DNA of 64,000 nucleotides from Propionibacteriaceae bacterium (GCA_030532825.1 JAUNKK010000001.1:52886-116885), one strand, 5' to 3'. Shown: positions 54,140 through 62,982, counted from the first letter of the stretch. Program-made: numbers and translations. The notes: generated by a model not told the origin, from the letters alone.

Positions 54140-54973
54140 TTACTCGGACTCGGCAGGAGCCTCGGCTGGGGCCTCAGCGGCCTCCGGCGCTGCCTCAGCG
54201 GCGGGCTGCTCGCTCTGCGCCAACAGCTCACGCTCCCAATCGGGCATGGGCTCGGCCTCGGCTTCTTCACCGCTGCGTCCGGAGGAGCGCTCAATGAGGC
54301 CCTCGGCAACGGCGTCGGCGATGATGCGGGTTAGCAGGGCGACGGAGCGGATGGCGTCGTCGTTGCCGGGCACCGCGTAGTCGACCTCGTCGGGATCGCA
54401 GTTGGTGTCGAGGATGCCGATGATCGGGATGCGCAGCTTCCGCGCCTCGTCGACGGCCAAGTGTTCCTTCTTGGTGTCGACCACCCACACAGCCTGCGGG
54501 GTGCGGGCCATGTCACGGATACCGCCAAGGCTCTTATCAAGCTTGTTCTTCTCCCGCGCAAGTTGCAGCAGTTCCTTCTTCGTCAGGCCGCTGCTCGCAG
54601 GGTCTGAGAGGTTCATGCCCTCAAGTTCCTTGAGGCGCTGGATGCGCTTGGTGACGGTGTGGAAGTTGGTGAGCATGCCGCCAAGCCAGCGCTGGTTGAC
54701 GTAGGGCATACCGACGCGGGTGGCCTGCTCAGCGATGGCTTCCTGAGCCTGCTTCTTGGTGCCGACAAACAGCACCTGACCGCCGCGGGCAACGGTGGAC
54801 TTGACGAAGGCGAAGGCCTTGTCGATGTAGCTGAGGGACAGCTGCAGGTCGATGATGTAGATGCCGTTGCGCTCCGCGAAGATGAACCGCTTCATCTTGG
54901 GGTTCCAGCGACGGGTCTGATGCCCGAAATGCACGCCTGATTCGAGCAGCTGGCGAGTGGTCACGACGGCCAT
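54140..54973 (-). CDS. rpsB: 30S ribosomal protein S2
   Basis: A 277-residue ribosomal protein starting [32 protein letters not shown]. The S2 signatures [31 protein letters not shown] and [18 protein letters not shown] are all present. The C-terminal 45 residues are a Glu/Ala/Pro-rich tail, common in actinobacteria. ATG 54973 has AAAGGA 7 nt upstream. A long hairpin-rich leader precedes it. Confidence 0.98.
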   Translation of the reverse strand: MAVVTTRQLLESGVHFGHQTRRWNPKMKRFIFAERNGIYIIDLQLSLSYIDKAFAFVKSTVARGGQVLFVGTKKQAQEAIAEQATRVGMPYVNQRWLGGMLTNFHTVTKRIQRLKELEGMNLSDPASSGLTKKELLQLAREKNKLDKSLGGIRDMARTPQAVWVVDTKKEHLAVDEARKLRIPIIGILDTNCDPDEVDYAVPGNDDAIRSVALLTRIIADAVAEGLIERSSGRSGEEAEAEPMPDWERELLAQSEQPAAEAAPEAAEAPAEAPAESE

Positions 54974-54991
54974 GGTCGTTCCTTTCGCGGG

Positions 54992-55168
54992 GGGCGTCGA
55001 ACGCCCGCCCTTGACGGGGTGGGCTTTGGCCCACACGGTGGTTGTTTCTAAGGCCCTGAGGCCTTGCCTGATGCGCCCAGTGACGACACCCGGCACAGGC
55101 CGGGACCACGTCGCCGCTGACGGCCTAGCCGTTGCAGCGCATGCGATGTCAATCGGATGTACCGATTG
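54992..55168 (-). promoter_or_regulatory. Hairpin-rich leader of rpsB
   Basis: Between the AlkD-like gene and rpsB the minus strand can form six successive hairpins. They are 54992-55006 (6 bp), 55019-55034 (6 bp, GTGGGC/GCCCAC), 55050-55065 (6 bp, AAGGCC/GGCCTT), 55089-55104 (6 bp, CCCGGC/GCCGGG), 55115-55139 (5+5 bp with a bulge) and 55150-55168 (CAATCGG/CCGATTG). The TTGACA hexamer at 55152-55147 overlaps the last repeat and could be a -35 box, but no clear -10 follows at the right distance. Control by a ribosomal protein is possible, as known for S2 in other bacteria; here it is inference. Confidence 0.5.
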
Positions 55169-55336
55169 CGGGGTTTATCCTAAGCCCTGAGGCAACCCGT
55201 GACCAAACCACAGTGAGTCTTCCCTGCCCCCGAGCATATTCCAGGACGGAATTATTCGGGCGAGCCTCACTTGACCGCGTGAGCAACGGGCGCCGGCTCG
55301 AAGGCACCACAGAACGCCCGGCCTCACGTGGAGGAC

Positions 55337-56020
55337 TCATAAGTGCTTGGTGGCTTCTCTCAGGCTGAGGCGGGACAGGTCTGGATGACTTTCAACGAAA
55401 GCTCGCACCCAGTCCGGGTTGGTGCGGGCGTAGTCCCGCAGTGACCAGCCGATGGCTTTCTGGATGAAGAATTCACCATCGATCAGGTTGGCTTCAATGG
55501 CGTCGGTCAACAGCCCCACGTCTGTGCGGGCTTTGTGCTGCAGCTGGCAGATGATGGCGCTCCGGCGAATCCATCGGTCGTCATCGCGAGCCCAGGCACG
55601 CATGGTGACGGCCTGGTCAGGATGCTGCAGCAGTACCAGCCCGACGGCGTGCGAGGTCTCGTCCACCAGGTCCCACCAGGCGCCCGAACGGATCAGGTGT
55701 TTGTAGAGCCCGAGGGAGCCAGTCCGGCTGGCCAACTCCCTGGATCGGCGGGAGCGGATGATGGCCAGCGCCGCGAACCGTTCCTCCCGCCGTTCAGCAC
55801 CATCCCACAGGCGACGCAATGAACTGGCCCAGCTTCCGGGTGTCCACAGCGCCGGGTGATCTTCGGCTAAGGCGACCGCGATCTTCCGGACCGCGGGCAC
55901 GCCAACCCCGTACATGGGCATCTCCGATTTCAGGTAACGCCGCTGTTGCTCGGCACGGCGCGGGTCTCCTGCGGCGCTGAGCGCCTGACGCAGCTCTGTG
56001 CGGAAGGTGTCGAAGCCCAT
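55337..56020 (-). CDS. DNA alkylation repair protein, AlkD-like
   Basis: A 227-residue all-helical HEAT-like repeat protein. RYLKSEMPMYGVGVPAVRKIA, WWDLVDETSHAVG (with the Asp and Trp used by AlkD-type glycosylases), RWIRRSAIICQLQH and EFFIQKAIGWSLRDYARTNPDWVRAFVESH match the AlkD family. The probable role is removal of bulky N3/N7-alkylated bases. The start is ATG 56020. It is divergent from the M23 peptidase gene. Confidence 0.9.
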   Translation of the reverse strand: MGFDTFRTELRQALSAAGDPRRAEQQRRYLKSEMPMYGVGVPAVRKIAVALAEDHPALWTPGSWASSLRRLWDGAERREERFAALAIIRSRRSRELASRTGSLGLYKHLIRSGAWWDLVDETSHAVGLVLLQHPDQAVTMRAWARDDDRWIRRSAIICQLQHKARTDVGLLTDAIEANLIDGEFFIQKAIGWSLRDYARTNPDWVRAFVESHPDLSRLSLREATKHL

Positions 56021-56107
56021 GGTTCAGCGTAACCCCGGGTTTTCCACAATGGGCGTGACTAGCGGGCGCGGCAGTGAATCGTCCTATCCCGCGGCCATGG
56101 TGTTGGC

Positions 56108-57013
56108 ATGAAACGGTTCCTCATCTGGCCCGTGCTGTTTGCCTTGCTCTTGACGCCGCTACCTGCGCAAGCTGATCCGGGGCTTGAGTTGGAAGCCCCT
56201 GTGCCGGGTGCGGTCTTGAAGGCCTTCGATCCGGGGACGTCACGCTATTCGGCGGGGCACCGGGGTGTTGACCTGAGCGCCTCTCGGGGCGAACCGGTCC
56301 ATGCTGCCGCCGTCGGGCAGGTGTATTTCTCGGGGGTGGTTGCGGGAACGCCGTCAGTGTCGGTGGATCACGGCAATGGGCTGCGCACTACATACACTCC
56401 GGTGACGGGCACCGTCTCTGTCGGCGCTCAGGTGGCCGCTGGTGATGTCATCGGGCATATCGCTGATCTGCCTCACTGCGCACCAGACTATTGCCTGCAC
56501 TGGGGGCTCACAGATGGGCTGGACTACTTCGACCCCCTGCTCTACCTGGCTCGCCCAGTGATCCGCCTGCTCCCCCACGGCACCGAACCTACCGCCGCCC
56601 CTTGGCTTCCCCCGGCACAATCCCCTGGGCTGGGCTCCGGTGAACTTCCCGTGGCTGGCCCCGTCACCAGCCCGTTCGGAATGCGCGTTCACCCCGTCAC
56701 GGGTGTTTACAAACTGCACGATGGCACTGACATCAGCGCTGCCTGTGGCACGCCGATTCGGCTCCCCTGGGCGGGGCGGGTTGCCTCCGCTGGCTATCAC
56801 GGCGGCTACGGGTACCGGGTGGTCGTGGATCACGCGGGACGACAAACGGGCTACGCGCACCTGCCGGGAATCGAGGTGGCGGTTGGCCAGGAGCTGGCGG
56901 CAGGAAGCCTGGTGGGTCACGTCGGCAGCACTGGCTATTCGACGGGATGCCATCTGCATTGGATGGCTTGGGAGTCCGGGCGTCTGGTGGACCCGATGAC
57001 GCTTCTCGGTTAG
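56108..57013 (+). CDS. Secreted protein with two M23 (LytM) domains
   Basis: A 301-residue protein with a signal peptide (about 1-22, ending AQA). Domain 1 (about 30-150) has H51 and D55 in GHRGVDLSA but CLHWGL (C129, H131) where HLHWG is expected, and a Thr where the Tyr-x-His residue normally lies, so it looks inactive. Domain 2 (about 180-301) keeps all residues: H204 and D208 in LHDGTDIS, H251 in TGYAHLPG, H282/H284 in CHLHW. It should cleave peptidoglycan cross-links or activate amidases. An M23 gene beside rpsB is also found in mycobacteria. Its stop overlaps convergent xerC by 4 bp. Confidence 0.92.
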   Translation: MKRFLIWPVLFALLLTPLPAQADPGLELEAPVPGAVLKAFDPGTSRYSAGHRGVDLSASRGEPVHAAAVGQVYFSGVVAGTPSVSVDHGNGLRTTYTPVTGTVSVGAQVAAGDVIGHIADLPHCAPDYCLHWGLTDGLDYFDPLLYLARPVIRLLPHGTEPTAAPWLPPAQSPGLGSGELPVAGPVTSPFGMRVHPVTGVYKLHDGTDISAACGTPIRLPWAGRVASAGYHGGYGYRVVVDHAGRQTGYAHLPGIEVAVGQELAAGSLVGHVGSTGYSTGCHLHWMAWESGRLVDPMTLLG

Positions 57014-57900
57014 GCACGGGGATGCGCCTGCTGGAACGCGAGGCGCAACCGCTCGTCGCTGACATGGGTATAGCGCTGGGTGGTTGCCACGGAGGCGTGA
57101 CCCAGTAGTTCCTGCACGCTTCGCAGGTCTGCTCCCCCGGCCAGCAGGTGGGTGGCCATGGCGTGGCGCAACGCGTGCGGTCCCACGGATAGCCCGCCGG
57201 CGGCGGTTGCTGCATGGATGACGCGGCGCGCCACCCGGGGGTCCAACGCACCCCCGCGCGCGCCGAGGAACAGCAACGCAGGGCTGTCCGGCCGTTGCAC
57301 TTGCGTTCGCACGGCGAGCCACGCCTCCAGAGCACGTCGCGCCGGTGCCCCCATGGGAACGGTCCGTTCCTTGTTGCCTTTGCCCAGGACCCTCACCGTG
57401 GAACGTTCGAAGTCGACATCGCAGAGCCCTAGCCCGCAGGCCTCGGATATCCGGAGCCCGCTGGCATAAAGCAACTCAACGAGAGCGATATCACGAATGG
57501 CGATGGGGTCGCCCTTGGCGGCGTCTTCAGCAAGGGAGGCGATGGCATCGGTGACTTGGCGTCCCGTTGGCACCTTCGGGAGGGTGCGGGCGGTTTTGGG
57601 GGACCGTAGCCGGATGGTCGGGTTTTCGGCCACATATCCCTCCTTCACCGCCCAGGCGAAAAACCCCCGCGCGCAGGAGACTCGACGTTGCAGAGTGCTC
57701 GGCTCTGCCCCGTCGCTCACCTGCTCGGCCAGCCATTCCCTGAGTGCGGTGAGCGTCACGGCCGCCGGGGGAACCTTGACGGACTCGGCCAAGCTCGTCA
57801 GGTCCCGGGTGTAAGCACGCATGGTGTGTTGTGAACGTCCGCGTTCCGCCCCTAAAAAGCTGCGATACTCAGAGATCAATTCGGCCCAAGGTCCATCCAC
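57010..57900 (-). CDS. xerC: Tyrosine recombinase XerC
   Basis: A 296-residue site-specific recombinase that resolves chromosome dimers at dif. An N-terminal SAM-like core-binding domain (RGRSQHTMRAYTRDL) precedes the catalytic domain. The catalytic residues are Arg in YASGLRISEACGL, Lys in GKGNKERTVPM, HALRHAMATH (H-x-x-R), GHASVATTQRYTHV (second His and nucleophile Tyr). ATG 57900. No phage genes are near, and conserved gene order supports the housekeeping XerC. Confidence 0.95.
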   Translation of the reverse strand: MDGPWAELISEYRSFLGAERGRSQHTMRAYTRDLTSLAESVKVPPAAVTLTALREWLAEQVSDGAEPSTLQRRVSCARGFFAWAVKEGYVAENPTIRLRSPKTARTLPKVPTGRQVTDAIASLAEDAAKGDPIAIRDIALVELLYASGLRISEACGLGLCDVDFERSTVRVLGKGNKERTVPMGAPARRALEAWLAVRTQVQRPDSPALLFLGARGGALDPRVARRVIHAATAAGGLSVGPHALRHAMATHLLAGGADLRSVQELLGHASVATTQRYTHVSDERLRLAFQQAHPRA

Positions 57901-57962
57901 GTCGCCAGTGTGTCAGGGTGCATACTAGATGGCCGCATGACTACCCGGAAACGAGGAGATTG

Positions 57963-58562
57963 ATGTCCAACGACCTCACCGCGAGCGGCCGTGTCCTCCC
58001 CATCACCCGTTGGGGCACTCCGGTGATGCACGCACAGACTGAGCCTGTCACGGACTTCGGGGGGGACCTGCAACAGCTGGTGCGTGACATGTTCACCACT
58101 ATGCGCGCCGCCGACGGTGTCGGGCTGGCGGCAACCCAGGTGGGCGTGAGCCTGGCGGTGTTCGTGTTTGAGTGCCCGGACGCCGACGACAAGATCCATC
58201 GCGGAGTGGTCTGCAACCCGACGGTGGAGCTCCCCACGGGCAACGACCGTCATCTGGATGCCAGCGAGGAGGGCTGCCTGTCCTGGCCCGGAGGCTACTC
58301 CAGCGTTCCCCGTCCCGACAGGGCGATCTGCCGGGGGCAGGACGCAAACGGCAATGACATTGAACTCGTGGGCACGGGGCTGCTGGCCCGCTGTTTCCAG
58401 CACGAGACTGACCATCTCAACGGCACCGTGTTTGGCGATCGTCTGTCTGGCCGAGCTCGCCGGAAGCTGAATCAGACGGTGGCGGATCTGGCATGGCGTT
58501 ACCCGGACGACTGGCCGGTCTCCCCGAAACGGACTGCGGCGCCCCGACCGGCTGAGGCTTAA
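57963..58562 (+). CDS. def: Peptide deformylase
   Basis: A 199-residue metalloenzyme removing the formyl group from nascent proteins. The three family motifs are intact: GVGLAATQ (52-59), EEGCLSWPG with C105, and QHETDH with H147, E148 and H151. The ATG at 57963 is chosen for its GAGGAG 5 nt upstream; a longer frame would overlap the divergent xerC. CATACTAG (57919-57926) between the two genes reads as a -10-like box in both directions. Confidence 0.96.
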   Translation: MSNDLTASGRVLPITRWGTPVMHAQTEPVTDFGGDLQQLVRDMFTTMRAADGVGLAATQVGVSLAVFVFECPDADDKIHRGVVCNPTVELPTGNDRHLDASEEGCLSWPGGYSSVPRPDRAICRGQDANGNDIELVGTGLLARCFQHETDHLNGTVFGDRLSGRARRKLNQTVADLAWRYPDDWPVSPKRTAAPRPAEA

Positions 58563-58642
58563 CGATAAGAACCCTGGCCTACCCTCCCAGGCCGGACCTG
58601 AGATAATGGCCGACGCCACAACAGGATCGTCAAGGGTGAGCC

Positions 58643-61138
58643 ATGGGTATTCGGAAAGGCGTTACAGCCGGGGCAGCGCTGGCCCTGGTCGTCGGAATAG
58701 GGCTGAGCGGTGCATCCTCGTCTCAGGCAGTCCCCGCTGCGGGCGTGCTGATCAGCAGCTACATCGAGGGCAGCGGCAACAACAAGGCACTCGAATTGCA
58801 CAACCCCAGCGATACCGAGGTCTCGCTCAGCGACTACACCATCACCTTGTACTCCAACGGCTCCAGTCAACCCACCCGTACGCAGCGGCTGGACGGGCGC
58901 AGCCTCGCTCCCGGGGGTTATCTGGTCATTGCCCACGCGCAAGCCGACGCCGCCCTGGCGTCGCAGACGGACTTGACGAGCCCCGTCGTTAATTTCAACG
59001 GCGACGACGCCGTGGTGCTGGCCCGCGGGGAGACAGTGCTGGACTCCGTCGGTCAAGTGGGATTCGACCCCGGTGCGCGATGGGAGGCTGGCGGAGTCAG
59101 CACCCAGGACGCCACCCTGACGAAGAAAGCGTGCACCGCCGACATAGATCCCTCGGATAGCTACGACCCCTCGGTAGATTTCACGGCCACGCCAAAAGAC
59201 GACTTCTCTCGGCTGCGCACCTTCACATGCGCCGCCCTCCCGCAATCCCCTTCCACTGGCCCGACGACGCCTCCAGCCCCGGAGATCATGCCCATCGGCG
59301 CGGTACAGGGCTCTGGGGAAGCCAGCGTGTTCACAGGGCAGAGCGTCACGGTGGCGGGGATCGTGACGGGGGATTTTCAGGCGCCGGGACAGTTCAACGG
59401 CGTCTACATCCAGGATGGGGGCGATGACGACGAAGCCACTAGTGACGGCATCTTCGTATTCGATCAGGGCGCCCACGACCTGCATGTTGGGGACCAAGTT
59501 CGCGTGACGGGTACCGTCACCGAGTTCAACGGCCAGACCCAGATCACGCCCAGCACCGTGGCAACGCTCGCCAAGGACGCTGACCTCCCCGCGGCGGTGA
59601 GTCTCATCCTGCCGGTGAGTGATTGGGAGCGCTACGAGGGGATGCGGCTCACGTTTCCGCAGGCACTGACGATCGTCGAGTATTTCAACTTTGACCGGTT
59701 CGGCGAGATCACCTACGCGACGAAACGGCAGTGGACGCCCACTGCCGTCACCACCCCCGGCCCGGCAGCAGCCGAACTGCTGGCGGCCAACCAGGCCGAG
59801 CGACTGATCGTCGATGATGGCCGCGGTAGTCAAAATCCCACCCCCGCCATTCATCCCAACGGGCACCCGATGTCGCAGGAGAACTACTTCCGCGGTGGCG
59901 ACACCGTCGCGAACTTGACGGGCGTCCTCAGCTACCACTTTGGAGCCTTTAAGTTGCAGCCCACCCAGGGCGGCGAGTACACGGCCATCAATCCCCGTCC
60001 GAGCGCTCCCGCGCAACGGGGCGATATGCGGCTTGCGTCGTTCAATGTTCTGAACTATTTCACTACCCTCACCTCCGAGAACAAAGCTGCTCGGGGCGCC
60101 GACACCCCGGAGGAGTTCCAACGGCAACAAGCCAAGATCGTCGCTGCCATGACGGAACTGAATGCGGACGTGCTGGGGCTGATGGAGATCGAGAACAACG
60201 GCACCGCCGTCCACGATCTGGTGGCTGCCCTCAACGAGAAGTCTCCCGACCCCTATGCCGCCATCGACACGGGTCGCGTGGGCAGCGATGCCATTTTTCA
60301 GGCGTTCATCTACAAGCCCAGTACGGTGGAACCCGTGGGCTCCTTCGCGGTCCTCGACTTCGGTGACAAAAAGAACCGCCCCTCACTGACTCAGACGTTC
60401 CGGCACAAAGCCACGGGCGAATTGGTGAGCGTGTCAGTCAATCACCTGAAATCCAAAGGTTCCGCCTGTGCCGGGGATCCCGACCTGGGCGACGGGCAGG
60501 GCAACTGCAATCTCACCCGAACGGCCGCTGCCGAGCGTCTGGCGGAATGGCTGGACACGGATCCGACGGAGCAAGGGGCAGGGCGCACCATCATCATCGG
60601 GGATCTGAACTCCTACGACCACGAGGACCCGATCACCACACTAGTGGGCGTCGGCTATACGGACATGGAACGACAGTTCAGCGGCGAACAGGCTTACTCC
60701 TATGTGTTCGATGGTATGGCGGGTTATCTAGACCACGCCCTGGCGAACGAAGCGGCGGCCGCCAACATCGTGGATACCCAGGCTTGGCACATCAACGCAG
60801 ACGAGGCCGACATCTTCGACTACGACATGAGCTACAAGAAGCCCGCCGAGCAGGCGCTGTTCAGCCCCGACCCGTACCGTTCCTCCGATCACGATCCCGT
60901 GGTGGTGAGCCTGCAGTTCCGCCAGGATCAGCCACTTCCGGAGCCAACCCCGAGCCCCGCGCCCACCTCACCGTCCAGCCCGGCCCCAACGGCAGACCCA
61001 AGCTCCCCGCCAGCCGTGGCGCCGCAGCCCACTCCGGGGGCTGCATCCTCCCTGGCCTCGGCCTCCGACGCGCCGGTTGCAGTGTCCCGGCCAGGGCTGC
61101 CCAAGACGGGGGGTCAGGACCGGGCTCGCAGCGCGTAG
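58643..61138 (+). CDS. Large secreted nuclease (LTD, OB-fold, EEP domains) with LPKTG motif
   Basis: An 831-residue exoprotein. After a signal peptide (about 1-30) come a lamin-tail domain (ISSYIEGSGNNKALELHNPS), an ExeM-like OB region (VTVAGIVTGDF, GVYIQD), and an endonuclease/exonuclease/phosphatase domain. The last has catalytic MEIENNG, VNHLKSKGSACAGDPD, IIIGDLNSY and SSDHDPVVV. A Pro/Ser/Ala-rich spacer of about 60 residues follows, then LPKTG (819-823). Only eight residues follow it, GQDRARSA, so the hydrophobic and basic parts of a sorting signal are absent. The likely role is extracellular DNA degradation for nutrients or biofilm turnover. The 3' end overlaps the convergent methyltransferase gene by 25 bp. 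Confidence 0.9.
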   Translation: MGIRKGVTAGAALALVVGIGLSGASSSQAVPAAGVLISSYIEGSGNNKALELHNPSDTEVSLSDYTITLYSNGSSQPTRTQRLDGRSLAPGGYLVIAHAQADAALASQTDLTSPVVNFNGDDAVVLARGETVLDSVGQVGFDPGARWEAGGVSTQDATLTKKACTADIDPSDSYDPSVDFTATPKDDFSRLRTFTCAALPQSPSTGPTTPPAPEIMPIGAVQGSGEASVFTGQSVTVAGIVTGDFQAPGQFNGVYIQDGGDDDEATSDGIFVFDQGAHDLHVGDQVRVTGTVTEFNGQTQITPSTVATLAKDADLPAAVSLILPVSDWERYEGMRLTFPQALTIVEYFNFDRFGEITYATKRQWTPTAVTTPGPAAAELLAANQAERLIVDDGRGSQNPTPAIHPNGHPMSQENYFRGGDTVANLTGVLSYHFGAFKLQPTQGGEYTAINPRPSAPAQRGDMRLASFNVLNYFTTLTSENKAARGADTPEEFQRQQAKIVAAMTELNADVLGLMEIENNGTAVHDLVAALNEKSPDPYAAIDTGRVGSDAIFQAFIYKPSTVEPVGSFAVLDFGDKKNRPSLTQTFRHKATGELVSVSVNHLKSKGSACAGDPDLGDGQGNCNLTRTAAAERLAEWLDTDPTEQGAGRTIIIGDLNSYDHEDPITTLVGVGYTDMERQFSGEQAYSYVFDGMAGYLDHALANEAAAANIVDTQAWHINADEADIFDYDMSYKKPAEQALFSPDPYRSSDHDPVVVSLQFRQDQPLPEPTPSPAPTSPSSPAPTADPSSPPAVAPQPTPGAASSLASASDAPVAVSRPGLPKTGGQDRARSA

Positions 61139-61911
61139 GCGAAAATGCTGGCTGCGGTGGCCACGTTGAGGGAGTCGACCCCTGCGGCCATCGCGATGTT
61201 CAAGCGGGTATCAGCGGTTTCGATCCAGTCGGCACTTAGACCATGTCCCTCGGAGCCGAGCAGCAGGGCTAGCTTCGCGGGTGCTTGGTACGCGTCCAAC
61301 TCAATGCTCTCCGGGCTGAGGGTGGTGGCAGCTAGTTCAAACCCGGCATCCCGCAACCGTGCCAGATCGGCGCTGGGCTCCGCCATGCGACTCCAGGGCA
61401 CCTGAAAGCAGGTGCCCATCGATGCCTTGATGGCCCGGCGGTATAGCGGATCGGCGCACCCAGGCGACAGCACGACCGCATCCCAGCCCAGTGCTGCGGC
61501 CACCCGGATGAGTGAGCCAACATTCGCATGATCCACCAGATCTTGGCATACCAGCACCCGGATGCCGGCAAGCACCTGGGCCCACGGCGCCTCCGCGGGC
61601 CGCTCGAAGCTGGCCAGAGCACCGCGATGGACATGGAAGCCGCTGACCTGCTCGATCAGATCATCACCGGCCACCAGGCAGGGGACGTTCGGGTACCTGG
61701 CGAGCACATCCCCGAGCCCAGGCAGCCACTTCTCAGCCAGGAGAAACGATCGCGGCCGACACCCGGCTGCGGCGGCGCGCCGGATGATCTTGTCCCCTTC
61801 GGCGATGAACAACCCCCGCTCCGCCTCAAGATGCCGCCGGAGTTGCGAGTCCCGAAGCCGCACGTAGTCACTCAATCGGGGATCATCACCCACCAAGATG
61901 TCACACCGCAT
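61114..61911 (-). CDS. SpoU/TrmH family RNA 2'-O-methyltransferase
   Basis: A 265-residue SPOUT methyltransferase. The N-terminal substrate-binding domain (LRRHLEAERGLFIAEGDKIIRRA) is followed by motif 1 DLVDHANVGSLIRVAAALG, motif 2 LALLLGSEGHGLS, and motif 3 AMAAGVDSLNVATAASIFAYAL. The RNA target (rRNA or tRNA) cannot be assigned. The ATG at 61911 lies immediately downstream of a transposase relic on the same strand; no clear ribosome binding site is present. A TACAGT box 8 nt upstream could give a leaderless mRNA. Confidence 0.9.
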   Translation of the reverse strand: MRCDILVGDDPRLSDYVRLRDSQLRRHLEAERGLFIAEGDKIIRRAAAAGCRPRSFLLAEKWLPGLGDVLARYPNVPCLVAGDDLIEQVSGFHVHRGALASFERPAEAPWAQVLAGIRVLVCQDLVDHANVGSLIRVAAALGWDAVVLSPGCADPLYRRAIKASMGTCFQVPWSRMAEPSADLARLRDAGFELAATTLSPESIELDAYQAPAKLALLLGSEGHGLSADWIETADTRLNIAMAAGVDSLNVATAASIFAYALRARS

Positions 61912-61918
61912 AGCCGCT

Positions 61919-62053
61919 CACTGTAATCACACTGTCATGGGCAGAACCCGCATGATCCAACACCGGCTTGTCATCCCGGTACTCCCAAATCACCTGCACC
62001 GCCCGCGCCCCGGACCCCGTCCGGACCACACGCACCCGAGGCAACACCACCAC
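61919..62053 (-). pseudogene. Transposase N-terminal relic (IS1634-like)
   Basis: The frame starting at GTG codons near 62053-62045 reads VRVVRTGSGARAVQVIWEYR then DDKPVLDHAGSAHD. From memory this matches the N-terminus of IS1634/IS4-type transposases (RTxSGAxAVQV, HIGSAHD). The similarity stops near 61927, directly before the SpoU-type gene; the rest of the transposase is gone. Family assignment is moderately sure. Confidence 0.6.
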
Positions 62054-62610
62054 CTCAACCTACCCCTTTAGTCAGGAAAACATCCCCAAAACCCGACATA
62101 ACCCCTAGTCAACGCGATTCACTTACTCCTAACACCCCGAAACCCCCAAAAATGAGCCAAGTCGGGTGAGTGGCCAGAGCAACCTGATCTGGAACCTCCA
62201 GTTCTGGTTTGGCATGGACCAGCCGCCCGGGTTCGACCCGTAAACCGCGGCTGTTTCCCGCCTTGACAACGAAGGTTAATCCGTGATCGCCTCACGATGT
62301 CACCCCGTCGTCCGAGCACGCAGACGCGATTTTAGAAAAGCTTGAAAGGTCAACCCGGCCCGGATCCAGCATTCACTACGGTAAACACTTCACAGAGTCG
62401 AACACCTTTACCAACTCGCGCATCGCCGCACCTCGGAGGCAACTTTCTCCTTAGCCTTTGCAATCGCTATGGCCGTGCCTTCAGTGAAGACCGAGCCGAG
62501 AGCTCGGAACAATTGGTCCCTAGTATCAACCTGGTCAAGGAACTCCAGCGTTGGCTCAACCGTTCCACGTAGTCAGTAGTCGCCTCTAAGATCCGGGAGC
62601 GCACTACGAC

Positions 62611-62742
62611 GTCACGCGCGACGACTCAGCAGGACCCCCGCCGCGCCCAGGGACGTCGTCGTCCAGGCTGTCAGAACCCCGACTGCGACCCACGGGCCGG
62701 TCATTGCAGTCAGGGCCCAAATCTGACGCGCGACGAGTCAGC
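62611..62742. repeat. Imperfect 20-bp direct repeat pair
   Basis: Copies at 62611-62630 and 62723-62742 share TNACGCGCGACGANTCAGC (17 of 20 identical) and start 112 bp apart. There is no third copy nearby. They could be protein-binding sites or traces of a duplication. Confidence 0.5.
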
Positions 62743-62968
62743 TGCCGGCACGCGGATACTTCGCAGATTGGCTCACGGGGCTGCCAACCCGCCCCAGACA
62801 CAAGCTGGTTGGGGGCTAAGGTTCCCCGATGCGCCCCTACCTCTACGGACTGGCCTATCTCCTGTTCGCCGCCTAGTTGGCCCGTGGGCTGGGATGGGGC
62901 CCTAGCCGAGCAGCGATGAAGATGGCGCTGTGGTCTCGAGGCTAGCCCTGCTGCCGTTCCCGCCCCGG

Positions 62969-62974
62969 TAAGCT
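62969..62974 (+). promoter_or_regulatory. -10 box for leaderless BASS transporter mRNA
   Basis: TAAGCT lies 8 nt before GTG 62983, with no ribosome binding site. No matching -35 hexamer is evident. Confidence 0.4.
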
Positions 62975-62982
62975 CTCGTCTC

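Larger units (their letters stand above)
62054..62982. other. Mostly non-coding stretch of about 930 bp
   Basis: The first 100 bp (62060-62160) is rich in runs of C and A and may be the outer end of the lost insertion sequence. No gene with start, ribosome binding site and coding pattern is seen. A 15-codon frame at 62829-62876 (MRPYLYGLAYLLFAA, then stop) could be the broken start of a membrane-protein gene. Two copies of a 20-bp sequence lie at 62611-62630 and 62723-62742. No tRNA cloverleaf could be drawn, although GGGTTCGACCCG occurs near 62212. Confidence 0.5.

Noticed and set aside
57010..57900. XerC-like recombinase as an integrase of a mobile element
   Set aside because: No attachment-site repeats or phage genes are adjacent, and the position beside the M23 gene, rpsB and def matches the conserved housekeeping order.
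58559..60214. Long open frame (551 codons) antisense to the secreted nuclease
   Set aside because: It lacks recognisable domains and is explained by GC-rich codon bias of the real plus-strand gene, whose motifs are unambiguous.
62205..62235. tRNA T-arm-like sequence GGGTTCGACCCG
   Set aside because: The flanking bases do not form the required 5-bp stem with a 7-nt loop, and no acceptor or anticodon arms can be placed around it.
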